Made by a program: the position numbers and the translations under genes. From Tyto alba (lineage: Eukaryota; Chordata; Aves; Strigiformes; Tytonidae), in NCBI RefSeq assembly GCF_018691265.1, contig NW_024881261.1, positions 22,531,374 to 22,595,373 on the forward strand: a DNA stretch of 64,000 bases, given 5' to 3'. The notes under the pieces are model-generated. The model made no database searches and was not told where the DNA came from. It saw only the letters and a program-made list of their open reading frames with translations. Shown here one piece after another: positions 34,695 through 48,084 of this stretch (its first letter is position 1; each line of letters starts with the position of its first letter).

Positions 34695-37600
34695 ATGGAA
34701 GTCCCAAGGGTAGAATTTTACAGCACACCATTGATTTGCAAAGAAGAAGTATGAAAGTGGTACTAAGTTCTTTTAATAATCACATTTCTCATAAACTGTG
34801 TCAATGTTTCTAGGAGGAATCAAATTTAGGCACTAAAACCCAAAAGGCAGGCCTTCTCCCACACAAGCTACAGGTGAGCTGTAGCAGTTGGCTCTAGTAG
34901 GCTACTGGAGTGTCTGGTTCCTGGGGCACACACAGGACTGCACGACCTGTATATCTGCAATGGATGTCAGATGACCATATCAGGTACGTCTTCAGTGCTG
35001 AAGCATGTTGGTAATGGGCTACTGCTGAAAGGGCTATAGCAGCAGTGCTCAATATCCCACTATTGAAGATTGGCAGAATATGCCCAAAGCTGTTCCAAGT
35101 TGCCATGAGTCAGGCCAGCCCCACAAGCCCACAGGATACAGGAGGTCAGAAGCAAATTGATCAGGTTCTTAAGCATTTAGGCAAAACCCAAAACGACACC
35201 TGTAAGAAAAACCTGCTTCATAGCTAATAAATTACCATTTTCCAGTCCCACAATTGTGTGGCTTTGCTCTGATGTATTTACAGCATCTTGAATGTAGTTG
35301 ATTTACATGCTTCCACTTCTTATTCCTTCCCAGCTGGAGACGTCCCAGCTTGCCATGTCTGGCAGCACTTACACTGTTACGAGTCTCAGCACTAGTGCCT
35401 CCTCCGCCAACACACAGCTTCTCCTTCTTAGCCCTTTAAATGCTGACAGACCTGCTGCCCAAGGCAATCGTGTCATGGGAGCCCAAAGGACTGATATTAA
35501 TCCAGTGGTGACTACCAGTCATAACAAGCCAAATATATTGTCCATTTCAAGAAATCTCTCAACTCTGATTGCTTGATATATCAGAGAGATCACTATAAAG
35601 CCATCCTGTTCTTATTCCCTTCCTTAAATATTCACTTTGTAGGGAGACAGGATCCCATGGAAGATGGATTTTTGGTTTGGTCCAGTGCACCAGATTTTAT
35701 AGTCTGAGCACTGGACTCTTGCACACCAGAGTTTTCCCACATTTGCAGAGGCACAAGCACGGCCCCACTCCTTTTCTTCAGAGCTACTTACTCTGACTGC
35801 CACCCTCCCCAAATGGACACAAACATTCACACAGCAGTGCCTACTCAAACTCAACATTTTCTCAGCAGTCCTCACCCAAACTGCTGAACATAACCTCCAG
35901 GGTCATGAGGGATAATGGCAGTCACGCTCCTTTGAACTCTAAAATTACACTAGGCAGTGCTACAGGACCCCTGGTGGAGTAGATGCCCACAGACAAATAT
36001 CCCACAGACAAGTTGATATAAGAAGGGAGAGCACTTTTGCTTGGGGTGAACAACTGTTGCATGCCCTGGAGAGATGCAGAAGGCAAGCTTCAGCTCATGG
36101 GGTTTTATTGCTGGTTTTGGGCCATTCCCTGCTGCCCCTAAAGGAATCTTGTGGCTTAAAGACACAACCAAGGCTGTCACCTTTTCTTAAACATATACCG
36201 TGAAACAAGTGAACTGCAACTTGTAAAGCAAACCACATCATCCTGCCCACTCCTCATCGCTCATGTGATCTCCTGCATTATCACAGATCAACACTATTCT
36301 TTTTCTTTGAAGGAAAGGGAACTATCAGCTGTTTGCAAACCACTGTATCATCTACCTCTCCCACACAAACCACAGATCAAAGGCCTCCCCTTTCCAAACC
36401 ACAGAGGGGTCCCAGGGGCCGCAAGAAGCAGATATCTGGCAGTTCACTTTCTGCTAAATACACACATGCAGGCCTGTACAGTCTCTGCAATATGTGGTAG
36501 AAGGGAAAACATCTCCCCTTAGATACCCCTGGTATCTGAGGTATACAAAATCAACCAGTCACTCATACCCATCTGTAGGGAGACACAGCAGAAACTGAGG
36601 AAAGCAGGTGACGACTGTTACACAGAGATAGTAACACACTGCTCCAATGTGGAATACTGGCTTATAAATGGGGTACAAACAGCAAGGCTGAGAAGTTTGC
36701 TTCTGTACCTTGAAAAGCAAGACCCAAATTACAGCAGAATACCCCAGGAATCATTTTACACCACCCCTTCTGCTCTTTCAACTTCAGCTTCTATTTTACA
36801 AATAAGCAGCTGACATCTATCCCAAGCATACGGGAAAAATTGAATGTGTACCCTTCCTGAAGCCATTGGTGTCTGCTCGAGTCTGACAAGATACTGAAAC
36901 AACAATTCCAAGAAGCACAGGCTGCCCCATTCATCTCCCTGAGTGGCTCACTTGCCTCCTGATGACAATCTGCTAAATATCTTCACTTAATTAGTTCACT
37001 GTTCCTTGAAGCAAGTAAGAATGCAATGTGAAGACTATGCTAGGACTATCTTTATATAAGCTACTCAAAGAGACAGTTCATTTTGTTGAAAAGAGAGCTG
37101 GCAGTTTTGGGGGATGCCTCAACTTATCTTTCCCTCATCAAGAATGACTCAGATTCAACAGGTCCAAAAAGACACCAAGACAAATAAGCAAGAGGACACT
37201 ATAAGGTTCTCCAACATGCCCTCCAGAGCCCACAGTGTGATTGAATGGATGCCGTGGGCTTCTGGTATGTTTAAGAGAAGGGTCTGTCTGTATTTGGGTG
37301 TGAGAAAGGTCGTGAATTGTACTGAAGTGAGGATGCAGGGGGGAAAGGAGCAGTTTTAGGAGACTAATGTGAACATTAGCGAGGTCTCTGGCTTGGAGAA
37401 CTGAGGAATAGAGAACAAAGCAAAGCTAGTCTCTCTGGTCAATTGAAGCATGTGTACCTAAACAGGAGGAAATAAAATAAAGGCTCGGGACAAGAAGAAT
37501 AAATCTCTGAAAACAAGTCAAGTATTATGTCAGCACTACAACCTTAGGCAGGACTGGCAAGTATGGTGTGAGTGTGCAGGGAAGAGTGTCAGAATAGACA

Positions 37601-39250
37601 GTAGAATTTGGCATCCATGATGGGAACTTACTTTAACATGAAAAGAAAGATGGGTTTCTGTGGGCTTCAGCAAGTCAGAGATAAAAGAGGAGCTTCCATC
37701 CAATAACAAATTCATTAATTTTCCATATTAAATGTGCTGAGCCAAAACATATCCCCCAACTGGGAAAAACTAGGAGCTGCCATCTCCCGGAGTGTCACTG
37801 TACACTGGGTGAGCTTCAGGCAATCACTAAAGCCTGACAAGGGTCTATCTTCTGAAGACTAAGGACTGCGTGATCAGAAATCCAATCCTCTCTTCAGCAG
37901 CCCACTGCACTGCAGAAAAATAGATGTGAAAGTTGAAGTGTATGGGCCAGACTCATCCCTTGGTAGGTCCACAGAATTTAGCTGACTTATCAGAAGTGGC
38001 TTTGGTCCAACATGTCTGTGACAGTCAAAAGTGGATATGGTCTGCAACAAGCTTTGTCTCAGACCCTGAATGAAGATCATCTAAAGTGCCTTTAACTAAA
38101 ATTGAACATGAAGATTATCATCCTGCAGTGAATGCAAAAAAGAGTCCCCAGCCAGGAGGAGAAAGGAAAAGTGTTAGGAAAGGTCACCTGCAACTCATCC
38201 TTCATGTTCTGGATGGAAGCATTTGTTTCCCTGTTACCACAACATTGGTGTTTCTCAACTATATGCTACAGCATTAGTAATAGACTTCCTTGCTCCCATG
38301 TATACATTCCCTTGCTTCCTATCACACAGTGTACAGCTTTTATATCCTTCAAGCATATGAAAAGCTAACCTTGCATAGTGGATATTTTATTTCAAATACA
38401 GAGTTCTGCTTGAAACTTCTCTTTCTATGCAAAATGGCCTAGAAAAGTAACATGAAAGCAACATACAGTTTGGTATTATTTGCTCTGTAATGCTGACATT
38501 TTAGCATGTACTAACATATATGAATACTCCCAAGCTCAAGCAGTGGAGTATAAGAGAGCTTTCTGCTCTATACTAGGATATGCTTATCTGAGAGCACAAG
38601 CCCTTCTAGGCCTGTCACTAGGATGCATGCAGGCCCCATATGTACCAAGGGATCCAGGCACCAGGCTATAATGTGAGGAAGATTAAAGCAAACGTTGGTA
38701 AGCAGCCAGTGAGGGAATCCCATTCATTCCCTACCCTAGCTGCTGTGCCTACTTTCCTATTCTACGGTCTCCACAGCATGTGTGTATAAATCTGAAGCTT
38801 TCCTTCTTCCCTAACCACAGAACTACAGACCCTGGTGGTCCCAGATTCCCAGGAAAAAGGACTTTCAGCATGTGGCAAGGCAGCAGTTGAAGGTGGCTAA
38901 GCTGTTTGTCTTCTTAGTGCTGCAGTAATTTCCCAGATGATTTCTGAACTCCAGAAGAAAGGACAAGGATGGAGGGGAGGAGGGGAAGCAGAGGAAACGA
39001 CGAGTTCATCATTCAACAAGAGTTTGTGAGAAAGAAGGTTATATTGGGGGACCACCAAAAGCGACATCTTTCATTGCCCCACCTCCCACAATGCAAAGGT
39101 GCAGTGTTACCTCTTCTCCCACCCCCCCACCTCATCTACCCCCAGCCAAAGTATTCCTGAGCTCGCCATATAATGCAGTTTTTCATGGCATGCCTGCTTA
39201 TCAGGACTCTGAAACTATGTGAGACATGCATGCAGACAATGGGCCTGTCT
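34695..39250. other. Long non-coding stretch, no gene recognised
   Basis: Nothing recognised beyond chance frames (maximum about 92 codons). A C-rich patch lies at 39116-39147. MIR-like phrases at 36.6-36.8 kb are too weak to call. Confidence 0.5.
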
Positions 39251-39259
39251 CTCAGCCAC

Positions 39260-39480
39260 TGAGGGCTCTGAAGGGATCCCTTTCAGCGCTCACAGATTGC
39301 TCTGTGTTCCCTTAATTGACAGACCCGGCCAAGTCTGACAGCAGTGGCGTGCAGCTGGTGCGGGCTGCTCTGTCTCAGGTAGGCCACCTTTCAGCAGGGA
39401 AATTGCTTTTGATTGGCTTTATTGGAAGTAGCTTCTCCTGTTCAGCTGGCAGAAGTCTCTTGTATTTTAATGGCTAACAG
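39260..39480. promoter_or_regulatory. Candidate regulatory element with inverted CCAAT pair
   Basis: Two ATTGG words (inverted CCAAT boxes) lie nine bases apart (39412-39416, 39421-39425), downstream of a CpG-retaining segment ('gacccggcc', 'gtggcgtgcagctggtgcggg'). The sequence is non-repetitive. It could be an enhancer or a weak CpG-poor promoter. Confidence 0.3.
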
Positions 39481-39489
39481 TTTAGGACC

Positions 39490-40980
39490 AAACTTTCTTT
39501 CCCAGAAGGTTACCTCTTTTCCCCATTTCCAAAGTCTCTTAGATCTAAATAAGCTATCTTGAAAAGGGCCAGACCTCAACCATAAGGAACAACTTTACTT
39601 GGTCAGAACTGCTAAAGATCTGAGGTTTTCTGGAGCCCAGTTTCTTTTACTTCTCAAATCTACAAGATTTGGCTAGGGCCTGCAAAAACTAAAATCACAA
39701 ACAAGAACAGAAGAGCTGATAAGTGCTAACAGGAAGTTCTTGACTGTAGTGCATGAAGAGTCTCAGCATGAGAGCCTTGGCTGTGACTTTCAAGAAGGCC
39801 TGCAGGCGTTGGTCTCTACCTTCTCCTAGAAGTCAGTGGAGGCTGGACATAAATTCCACTCAGACTTTTCAGCCTCAGGTATCTATGGCACCAGTTATTT
39901 ATGAAGTCTTTGGTGTGCAAGTGAGTATTTCCTGGTTAGGGGGGGTGGGACGGGTGATGAGACTGGTATGCTCATCTTTAAGTTGCTGGCCTGAATCTGA
40001 CTATCCTGTCTTTTCCTCTACTTTCTGGTATGCTAGATGAGGCTGTACAGGCTAAGACATCACATGCTTCATGGGATACCAATGAAGTCCCTAGTTTTTC
40101 CAGCATTCAAGATATCCCAGCTGCAAAAACTGAATAAGGCTTCAGCTTTATCAGAGGAAAGTTTAAAAGTAATTTCCAATGCCTTCCATAGCCTTTTATT
40201 TTCCAAAGTTTTGTTGGCCTTAGGATTTTTTTTTTTATTATTATTTTACATCTGCACTTGGCTTTCCATTGCATTTTATTATAGCCCTTCTGCCAGGTTT
40301 TGCCTAACAACATATAGAACCAGGTTCAATTTTTAGAGGTCATTAGTAAAGACTACTTTGAGAACCCACTCAGAAACCTGGGAAAATTAAACTAAACTAC
40401 TTGGGCACTCAATGAGCTATGCTTCTTCACAAACGCTGACTCAAATGACCTAACCAACCAGTTCTTCCATGAAGGGAGAAAAGAAACAGAAAGAAAAACA
40501 TGAGTTCTAATAATTACCAGCTGCATCTTTCTCAAAGAACAGCAAGACGAATTTAAAGCTCTCCTCTCTGATTTCCTGGTGCAGGAACAGCTGGGGCAGT
40601 GAGTGGCTTCCTACTACCTGCAGTAACACACAATGTAGCATGCCCTGTGCCATGTCTCAGGACTCTGTCCTCTCCTGTCCCAGGCAGTAAGGTGGCACCA
40701 AGTTGCTTCTGACCTATAGGACATGCCACACAGCCACCCCAGCCCACTTCTCCCACCCATTCCTCCTTCCCTAGCCAGTCTTGTTAGCCACTGTCCCCAC
40801 CAGGCATTTCTGCCTACTCACTGCTCTTATCATCAGTTGCTCTCACTTGCTTCTTCCTCATTTGTGCAATATCTATGCTTTAACAGGTATACCATAACAT
40901 GCATGCTATGAACTATCTGTATTGTCTGATAAAGACTTTTAAAACAGCTTATTTCCTTAAATACAAAGCTTTTGCATTCT
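39490..40980. other. Non-coding stretch, no gene recognised
   Basis: Frames of 62-99 codons lack family resemblance. A T-rich run occurs near 40227-40246. Confidence 0.5.
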
Positions 40981-40983
40981 AGG

Positions 40984-41790
40984 GTGTGTGCTGTGTTTGT
41001 GTGAGTGGTGGGGGTTTTGGTAGCGGGGTAGGGGGCTACAACAGTGACCCTCCTGTGAGAAGCTTCTCAAAGCTCCCTCAGCTCCAAGTCAGACCCACCT
41101 CTGCACCAAGGTCGAGCCAATTAGCGATGGCGGCTGTGCCTCTGCCCTTTGAGAAGGGGAACCTGGGAGGAGGAGTTGTAGTTATGAGGAGGAGTTGCAA
41201 CATCTATGTGAACACCAAGGTCAGTGGAAGAACAGAGGAGGAAAGGAGGGGAGGTGCGCCAGTGCAGAGCTCCCTGTATCCTGTGGTGAGACAGAAGGGG
41301 CCATCCCCCACTACACCAGCCTTGGAGGTCTATGATGGAGCATGCTGACCTGAAGCCTGTGGATTACCCCATACCAGAGCAGGGGACTGTACCTGAAGGA
41401 GGCTGGGACTCTGTGTGGAGAAGCAGCCCCCATTGTGGTTTGGTGCTGGGAAGACTACAACATGTGGGGGTGACTCACACCGGAGCAGCTAGGGAAACGC
41501 TGCAACCCATGGGAGGGACTCATGTTGGAGAATATTTGTGGAGCACTGTCTCCTGTGAGAAGTGAAACCATGAGGGAGCAGGGGAAGAATGCAGGAGTTT
41601 CCCCCACCCTGAGGAGGAAGAAGTGGCAGGACTGACTGCATCCCCATTCCCTGTCCCCATGCCTCTGGGGGGAAGAGGCAGAGAGATTAAGAGCAAAGCT
41701 GAGCCCAGGAAGAAGGGAAGGGTGGGGGAAGGTGTTTCTAATATATGGTAATGCTTCTCACTGTCCTACCCTATCTGTTCACTGGGAAAG
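40984..41790 (+). mobile_element. Degenerate, 3'-truncated LTR of an avian ERVL-like endogenous retrovirus
   Basis: It begins with a TG-rich end and 'ttttggtagcggggtagggggctac', then carries the family's characteristic internal reiteration of roughly 50-base units built on 'ccatgg...gactcacgttggagcag' (for example near 41440-41560). It ends in 'ggaagaagggaagggtgggggaaggtgtttctaa'. I recognise this as a long avian LTR type. The usual 3' part with polyadenylation signal and terminal CA is missing, so target duplications cannot be checked. The 120- and 77-codon frames inside are by-products of the reiteration. Confidence 0.75.
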
Positions 41791-41794
41791 AAAC

Positions 41795-42060
41795 ACTTCT
41801 CTTGAGGATCAAGCTACTAGAAATGGGATCCTCAAGGTCCTGCCTGCACAAGAGATGGAGGTGCTCCAGAGGAAGGCACAGGTACTGTTGCAGTAGATTC
41901 CATGCTTAAGAGTATTTTCCCACTTTAGCCAGCTGTGCCACCTCTGCTGAAGTCTCTACAAACAGATGAGGACTAAGGGGACTGACATCCACCATGAGAT
42001 ACAATGACAGCATGTTCGTTAGCCTTCCCCTATCCAGATCTTAGCCTAGACACCAAGGGA
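41795..42060. other. Non-coding stretch after the truncated LTR
   Basis: No recognisable LTR or internal retroviral sequence continues here. No gene. Confidence 0.4.
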
Positions 42061-42064
42061 AAAG

Positions 42065-42145
42065 AGAAGCCTGTTATGTAATCAAAGCACTGGACTAGGA
42101 TTTGGGGAATCTGCATTCCCTTTTAACAGTGACATAAAATGCTCT
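42065..42145 (+). repeat. MIR-type SINE head fragment
   Basis: 'taatcaaagcactggactaggatttggggaatctgcattccctttt' matches the tRNA-like head of amniote MIR ('cagggcactggactgggactcaggagacctgggttc'). Confidence 0.5.
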
Positions 42146-42149
42146 AAAT

Positions 42150-44455
42150 TTATTTTCAAAAATTCCAGACATTTCCCTGAAAAGCACAGACCACATTTGC
42201 TACAGGACTTAGGGTTTGTGGTGCTGCTTCTCAGCTATATAGGGTATTTCAAAACAGTGATGTTTAATCAATTATATATTATTGATACAGAGAGAAGAGA
42301 AATTTCTAGCACAAGGTCTACACATTAAACTATCAGAAATATCACAGTTATGCAAAATATCATCACAATTTTCTACTATGAATATCACCTATCAACATCT
42401 ACTACTATAGCAACTGAGCATTTTCCATGTGAGACCAGTGAAATCCTTCTCTCGCTTCTACATACCTCTCTGTATGATGTATTGCTTCTTACTGCTTGCT
42501 GATTTGCTTTATCTGATTTGGTTTATGCTGGTCTGTACTTTCCATTGCTTAATGTTATCTGGAATGGTTGCTTGAACAGAAGGGGATGTGAAGTCACAGG
42601 GAGGTTTTTTTTGCAGAAGACTATCTTGTAGGATTTCCTATAGATGCTCAAAAACTGGATTCATCTGCTCCCTGAAGTCTGATCTCCTTTCCAAGGAAAG
42701 ATATGCTGCATCTCACCTCTGTCATGTTCTGTTCCTATAAATTGCAATATACTAGATGAAAATCTGACCTTTAAGGTAGGTAAGGCCCATACCTTAGGAA
42801 CAAATCACTACGGTTGAGGTCTTCTTGGCTGAAGACAGTGTCAATTAGACTGTGTACATGTCCACCAACAGAGTAGGCTACAGCCTCTATCATACACCAT
42901 AGAAGCACAGGGCAGATGGTACAGGCCCCACATGGGATGTGCCCCAACCTCTAAGGTACTCAGCTCTGTGTGCACTATATAACACAAAAGGAAGCAGAGC
43001 TTCTGCTGGGCATAAACTGCTGAGTCTGTTCCTTTTTTTCAGGAAGACAAGAATTCAGACTTTTGCTAGGTGGGCTGACATGCTACATGCTAGGACACAA
43101 CACAGGTACACCTGCACTGTCATAGACAACATTATCCTGATACTTAACATCACCCCTTTGGCAACAACAGGCTTATATTTTCATTTATAACCCAGTGATC
43201 TTTCCCAGGGCTCATACTACTCTTTCAATACCTGACAGCACATGATGTCAGGTCCAGCAAGGACCCTTTCTCTAAGGCTATTGGGACAAACTAAAAAAAG
43301 AGTAGTCAGAAGAGCACCAAGAAAGACACAACAGTAGCACAAATTCCCATTCAAGCAGGATCAATCTGCAAGGCTTTTTTCCCCCCGATGTGAAAGCACT
43401 TCACTGGGAAAGTCTCCAAGACAAAGAGAAGAGGCCCAGAGGGAGGGAAGAACAAGAGGCCCCAAGGGCAACCAGGCAAAGATGCTTCTGACTCTGGTAG
43501 GTGACATCTGGATAAATAGCAAACACCGTCATCCCCTGATGCGACCCGGGCTAGGAAGGTGACCAACCACTAAGGGTCTGGAAGGCCTTCAAGTTACTGT
43601 TCTGGGAAATCCAGTGTTTTTATCATGACCACCCCAGTGGGAGTCTGATCACAGACATTTCAAGTAACTGTGCTCATAGCCTGATGTCAGGCTTTGCTAA
43701 GCTCCCAGTGCTGACTAGGCCAGGTGATGACAGGAGGTCCAAGGAACATGGCTCATGAGGCAGAGGCTCTGGGGCTCTCCCAGTCCCTGGGGTCAGAGAA
43801 GGGGAAAGGCTGTGAAGGATGGGAGCACACAGGGTGGCAGGGAAGAGAGATGTTCCAGGGCTGCATGTAATGACTGCCATGGAGCCAAGCACACAGCCAG
43901 GGCTCTGAAGCAACCCTTAAAGGGTACCGTCAGTCATTCCACTGGTGGGGGAGGTGAGGAAGAGAGCTAGGAGAGTAGCTCAGCTGCTGCAAAGCCACAC
44001 AAAGTTGGTCTGTTCGGCTGCCTTTGCGGCACTGTTGTATTTATTGAAGGCAGCAGCAGTTTGTTCTGTCCTTTCAGTTACTGTACGGGACCCGATCGGG
44101 GTGCAGATGGGACTACAAAGCAGCCCTTGTTGTCAGTAATGTGACTCACATGTCAGGCTCTTATTTGCTGTCAGTGGCTTTATTAAAGTCTACAGTTTCA
44201 GACCCTAGACCCTTGCCTATTGTATCCCCTGGCCCCAGAGATTCTCTTAGGGAGCATTCACAATTACCAACTCTCTCACAAGAGCACACAAACACACTGA
44301 GCTGGCATAGCAACAGTGCACTCAGGGGTGATGCCCAGGCTAAAGACAAGCTAGGGCGCTTTTCATCTTTAAAACTAATATATGTACAGAAATGGACAGG
44401 ACAGAGCAGAGGCCATGTCTGCAACAGGATCTCTCCCTCCAAGACCACCTGGTAA
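42150..44455. other. Non-coding stretch, no gene recognised
   Basis: Scattered frames under 105 codons. A short CpG-containing segment at 44080-44103 ('tacgggacccgatcgggg') contains the palindrome CCCGATCGGG. Confidence 0.5.
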
Positions 44456-44457
44456 CA

Positions 44458-44870
44458 TACACATTCATTCACATTAATTTATTCGTATCTCTTGCACTTA
44501 CAGATACACTAATATTCACACTCATGCTCACGTATACATTCATGGCTATGTTCTCCCCCATAGTAATATACACATTCGCATACATGCTCACTGACGTGTT
44601 TGCACATGCATGCTTGTGCACTGACACAGATACACAGATGGGCCTAACACTGGCACACTGCACACCACACACAGTCATGTCAACAAGGCTCCACACAGGT
44701 ACTTACAGTCCTCAGCATCACACAGCACTCACCACCACATTCTCACACTCAGCCATACACAGCTCACGGATTGTAGTCTCACACTGATGTATATATTTTC
44801 ACAGACTCAGTGGGCAGTAGTGTACCTGCACAGTCACTGGCACACCCAGATGAGAATGTCCACTGAGGCA
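44458..44870. repeat. Degenerate CA-rich tract
   Basis: About 400 bases dominated by 'cacac', 'cacattca' and 'acacagc' words, with long perfect runs lost. It is similar in character to the tract at 11 kb. It explains the histidine/threonine-rich 131-codon plus-strand frame and its minus-strand partner. Confidence 0.65.
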
Positions 44871-44874
44871 CTCA

Positions 44875-47800
44875 CATACATTTACTTACAATTCCTTCAA
44901 GTAGAACAAAATTCCCATTTCAGATACTCAGCTGAATTTAAAGACTGTTTCCAAGGCAAATCTTACTGTAAAAGGCTCAGGCTCTGACCTCTACATAAAT
45001 GAAGGGCAATTCCTCTGACTTTACTAAATGCTAGGGTTACTGAGTGCAGAATCCTCACTTCCTTCTGACATGAAATTACCTTTCAATGCCACAGTTCTTC
45101 CCCTCCACCAAAGGGTTCTCTTTCTAACCTTAATCTAGAAAGCAGGAGGCTTGCCACCAGCCCTGCTGCAGTGCACAAAGTCTGTCCCCCTGAATCAGAC
45201 ATCTACAGGAGAAATCAAGAAACTGGTCATCAAGACTACTCAAAACTGCTAGAATAAGGATGGAGAAAACCAGGACAGAAGCAGTCAGGAAAAGATCTTA
45301 CATAAAGAGTAAAAATGAAAACAAACAAAAAAATGCAACACTAGATCGAGAACAAGAATGCAAATGATATGATTAACAGAGAAGGACTGACTTGGACATC
45401 CTGGGTTGTCAGTGGGAATCCTTCCACAGAGATCTATATTGGATTGGACATGGTGTCTCACCAGCAGTTTCTGTTCAAGAGTCTCTTCAGTAACAGCAAT
45501 GAAATAACCATCATGCATACATGTGCTATGTCAAGTCAGAAAAGTCATATAAGCCCATGCTTATTCTCATTTCTATTAAAAAAGAGCTCATACATATGCT
45601 TAACATTAATTGCAAACTAACTTCAATGAGAATCAAGTCCATGATTCCCTGCATAAGGCTCCTGTGATATAAGGTAGTATAATTCTTCCATACTATGAAA
45701 TGACCATGAGATAAATACATTTTTTGTCCAGGTCACAGAACAGTCCTTCTAAGTCCTCTTCGAGTGACTTAAGCACAAAACCAGCAACCATTCTACACAA
45801 GCTTCAATTCCACATATCCATGACAAAACTTGTGGGCTCTGATCTGCAATGGCAAACTTGACCATCTGTGGGCTTTATGGACCTTGGGCACTGCACAAGG
45901 ATTGTGATATTGGAGCGTTGGATTCTTCACACTCCAGCACAAACCATGTTATCCAGCCACTTAAGTAGCTCTGAATGATTCACTAGCTTTGGTATATTTT
46001 TTATTGCCTGCTGTTAAATTTCTGTGTTGTTTCTGTATTGGTATGCACTGGTATATAGCAGTTTTATTCTACCCAAAGAAAGGTGAATTTCAAAGATCAG
46101 GTGATGTCAGAAATGCTTTAGATGTGAATGAAAGTCGTCATTTAAAAAATTGTCCATTAATACTGTAATTGCCATTATTGCTTCATCTTTAATCTCATAA
46201 GATAAATCATTTTACTGCAGAATTCACATAGGATATTTCAAACCAAAATAGTCTATATTTACAACTCTGGAGATAGATACAAAGAAAACAAGTCCAAAAG
46301 AACAGTTACATTGATTAGTAAGGGCTCTGGATCTTCACAGATTTATTTCTGCATTTTATTTTATAAATACAGGCAATTATTCTGAAATCAAACTAAACAC
46401 ATTAAAAAAAAAAAATCAGGATTGGAGCCAATAAATATGTACCAGGGACCTGATGTTTCAAAAAAGGTCTGTTTCTTAAAGAATCCAAGTCTGCGTTTCT
46501 AAACAATACAACTCTTATTCCAAAAATCAACCTTAAAATACTGTACCAAAATACAAGAAAAGCCACCTTCAGGTTATGCTGCTAAAACTACTTCACACAA
46601 TCTCTATACATTCCCCAATCCGTGGCTTATTCTCATCACTGGTTGTCTGTTATCTTACAGTTTCTTTATGAATCTCTAGAGCAAAGACTGCCTTTTCTTC
46701 TCTGTTCTCAGCAGCTGTTCAAGCAAAACATCAAGAGTTAAGGGAGTGAACTTGGAAATGCGGGTCCTACCGTTGGTTTCTGACTGCTGTTTCACTTCGT
46801 AACCTCTGTCCTTGCTTACCTCCCTAGTAAAGGGTCTGCTTACCTCCAAGAGCATTTGCCACCAGTGCAAAGTATTATGAATTAAAGATTAGGTCCCACA
46901 GGTCTGATCCAGTTTATATTCAAGCCAAATTCCCCCTATCATCAGAGAACACTCCAGAGTGTGATTTAATCCCAACAACCACACCCAAATTATTACTCCA
47001 GAGAATCAAGCTGCATATTTGGATTCTTATACCTCCACTGTCACCATGCGATCAAACCAGCAAACTTCAGACACTGGTGTAATTCAAAGCCCCTTGGGGT
47101 AACTGTTTGGCCATCTCTGGTGGTAACTGGGCAAAACACTAAAGCTCATTAGACTGTTACAACTTCTACTAAAAAGCTCCATCTTCTATCTCATGAATTA
47201 AAAGATCCAAGGCTGAACACTAGCAGCAGACAACACATCCTCAGTATGGCATTGTATCAGATGCATTAAATTGCATTTGTGGAAGTGCAAGAACTGCAGC
47301 ATATTAAAGTGACTGGGAAAATGTAACAGCATTTCCCCTAATTCAGGCACATGGCCTAATCCTGTAGATATTTTGCCTTAAGGGTTTTTTTCTACTGACA
47401 TAGTTTAGGACTGTGCTGGCTCTCTCTTCAACTTTCTATCTGCTGGCCCTGCTTGCTAGATAAATAGCTATACTCATATAGAAAAACCTGCACTAATAAA
47501 AATGTAGACAGCCAGAAATCTGCTGCCAACAAGCAAAATATCCTATATTTCACTGCTCTGCCACGAGAGCGTCATATCTCACTGAACAAATATTCATTCC
47601 CAAACACTGTGCTAATGCGTAAAAGTCTCCAACATATCTTGGAAAAATGACTGAAAAACAAGACAGGCTGAGCTTCAGGTTCTCTTTGCTTTGTTTTGCC
47701 TCTCCTCTCCTCTTTCCTCCCCATACACTTGGGACCATTTGAAAGGAAGATGATTTTAGGTTTTTCCATGTGCTTTTGTTCTTTAACTCTTCCCTCTCTC

Positions 47801-47930
47801 CAAATAAGTCGAGTGGAACAGTGCTTTGGCCTGGGTTTTTTGTTTGTTTGTTGTTTATTTTTTTTAACCTAGTTCAATCATAAGCAAAAGCACTGGTTTC
47901 TTTGGTGTCAATTATAATCATCTGATCAGG
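44875..47930. other. Long non-coding stretch, no gene recognised
   Basis: AT-rich, with T-rich simple sequence at 47836-47868. No gene, RNA or clear repeat. Confidence 0.5.
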
Positions 47931-47937
47931 TTGTAAT

Positions 47938-48078
47938 CTTCTGTCTTAGACTACTAGAGCTTTGAAGCAAGGAATCATCTTTTTGTTCTGCATTTGTACA
48001 TTGCCTAGGAGAGTGATGCCTTTGTAGGTAATATGGATTCTTGGCATTCCAGAAATACAAATAATAAATACTAGTAAG
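47938..48078 (+). repeat. MIR 3' tail, well preserved
   Basis: 'cttagactactagagctttgaagcaaggaatcatctttttgttctgcatttgtacattgccta', then 'ggattcttggcattccagaaatacaaataataaata', matches the amniote MIR tail in order and spacing, ending in its typical A/T-rich end. Confidence 0.7.
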
Positions 48079-48084
48079 TATTCT

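Noticed and set aside
36600..36800. MIR-like words such as 'attttacaaataagcagctg'
   Set aside because: Only a short match, without the neighbouring MIR blocks.
44392..44787. 131-codon plus-strand threonine/histidine-rich frame
   Set aside because: Translation of a degenerate CA-rich tract. Not a protein.
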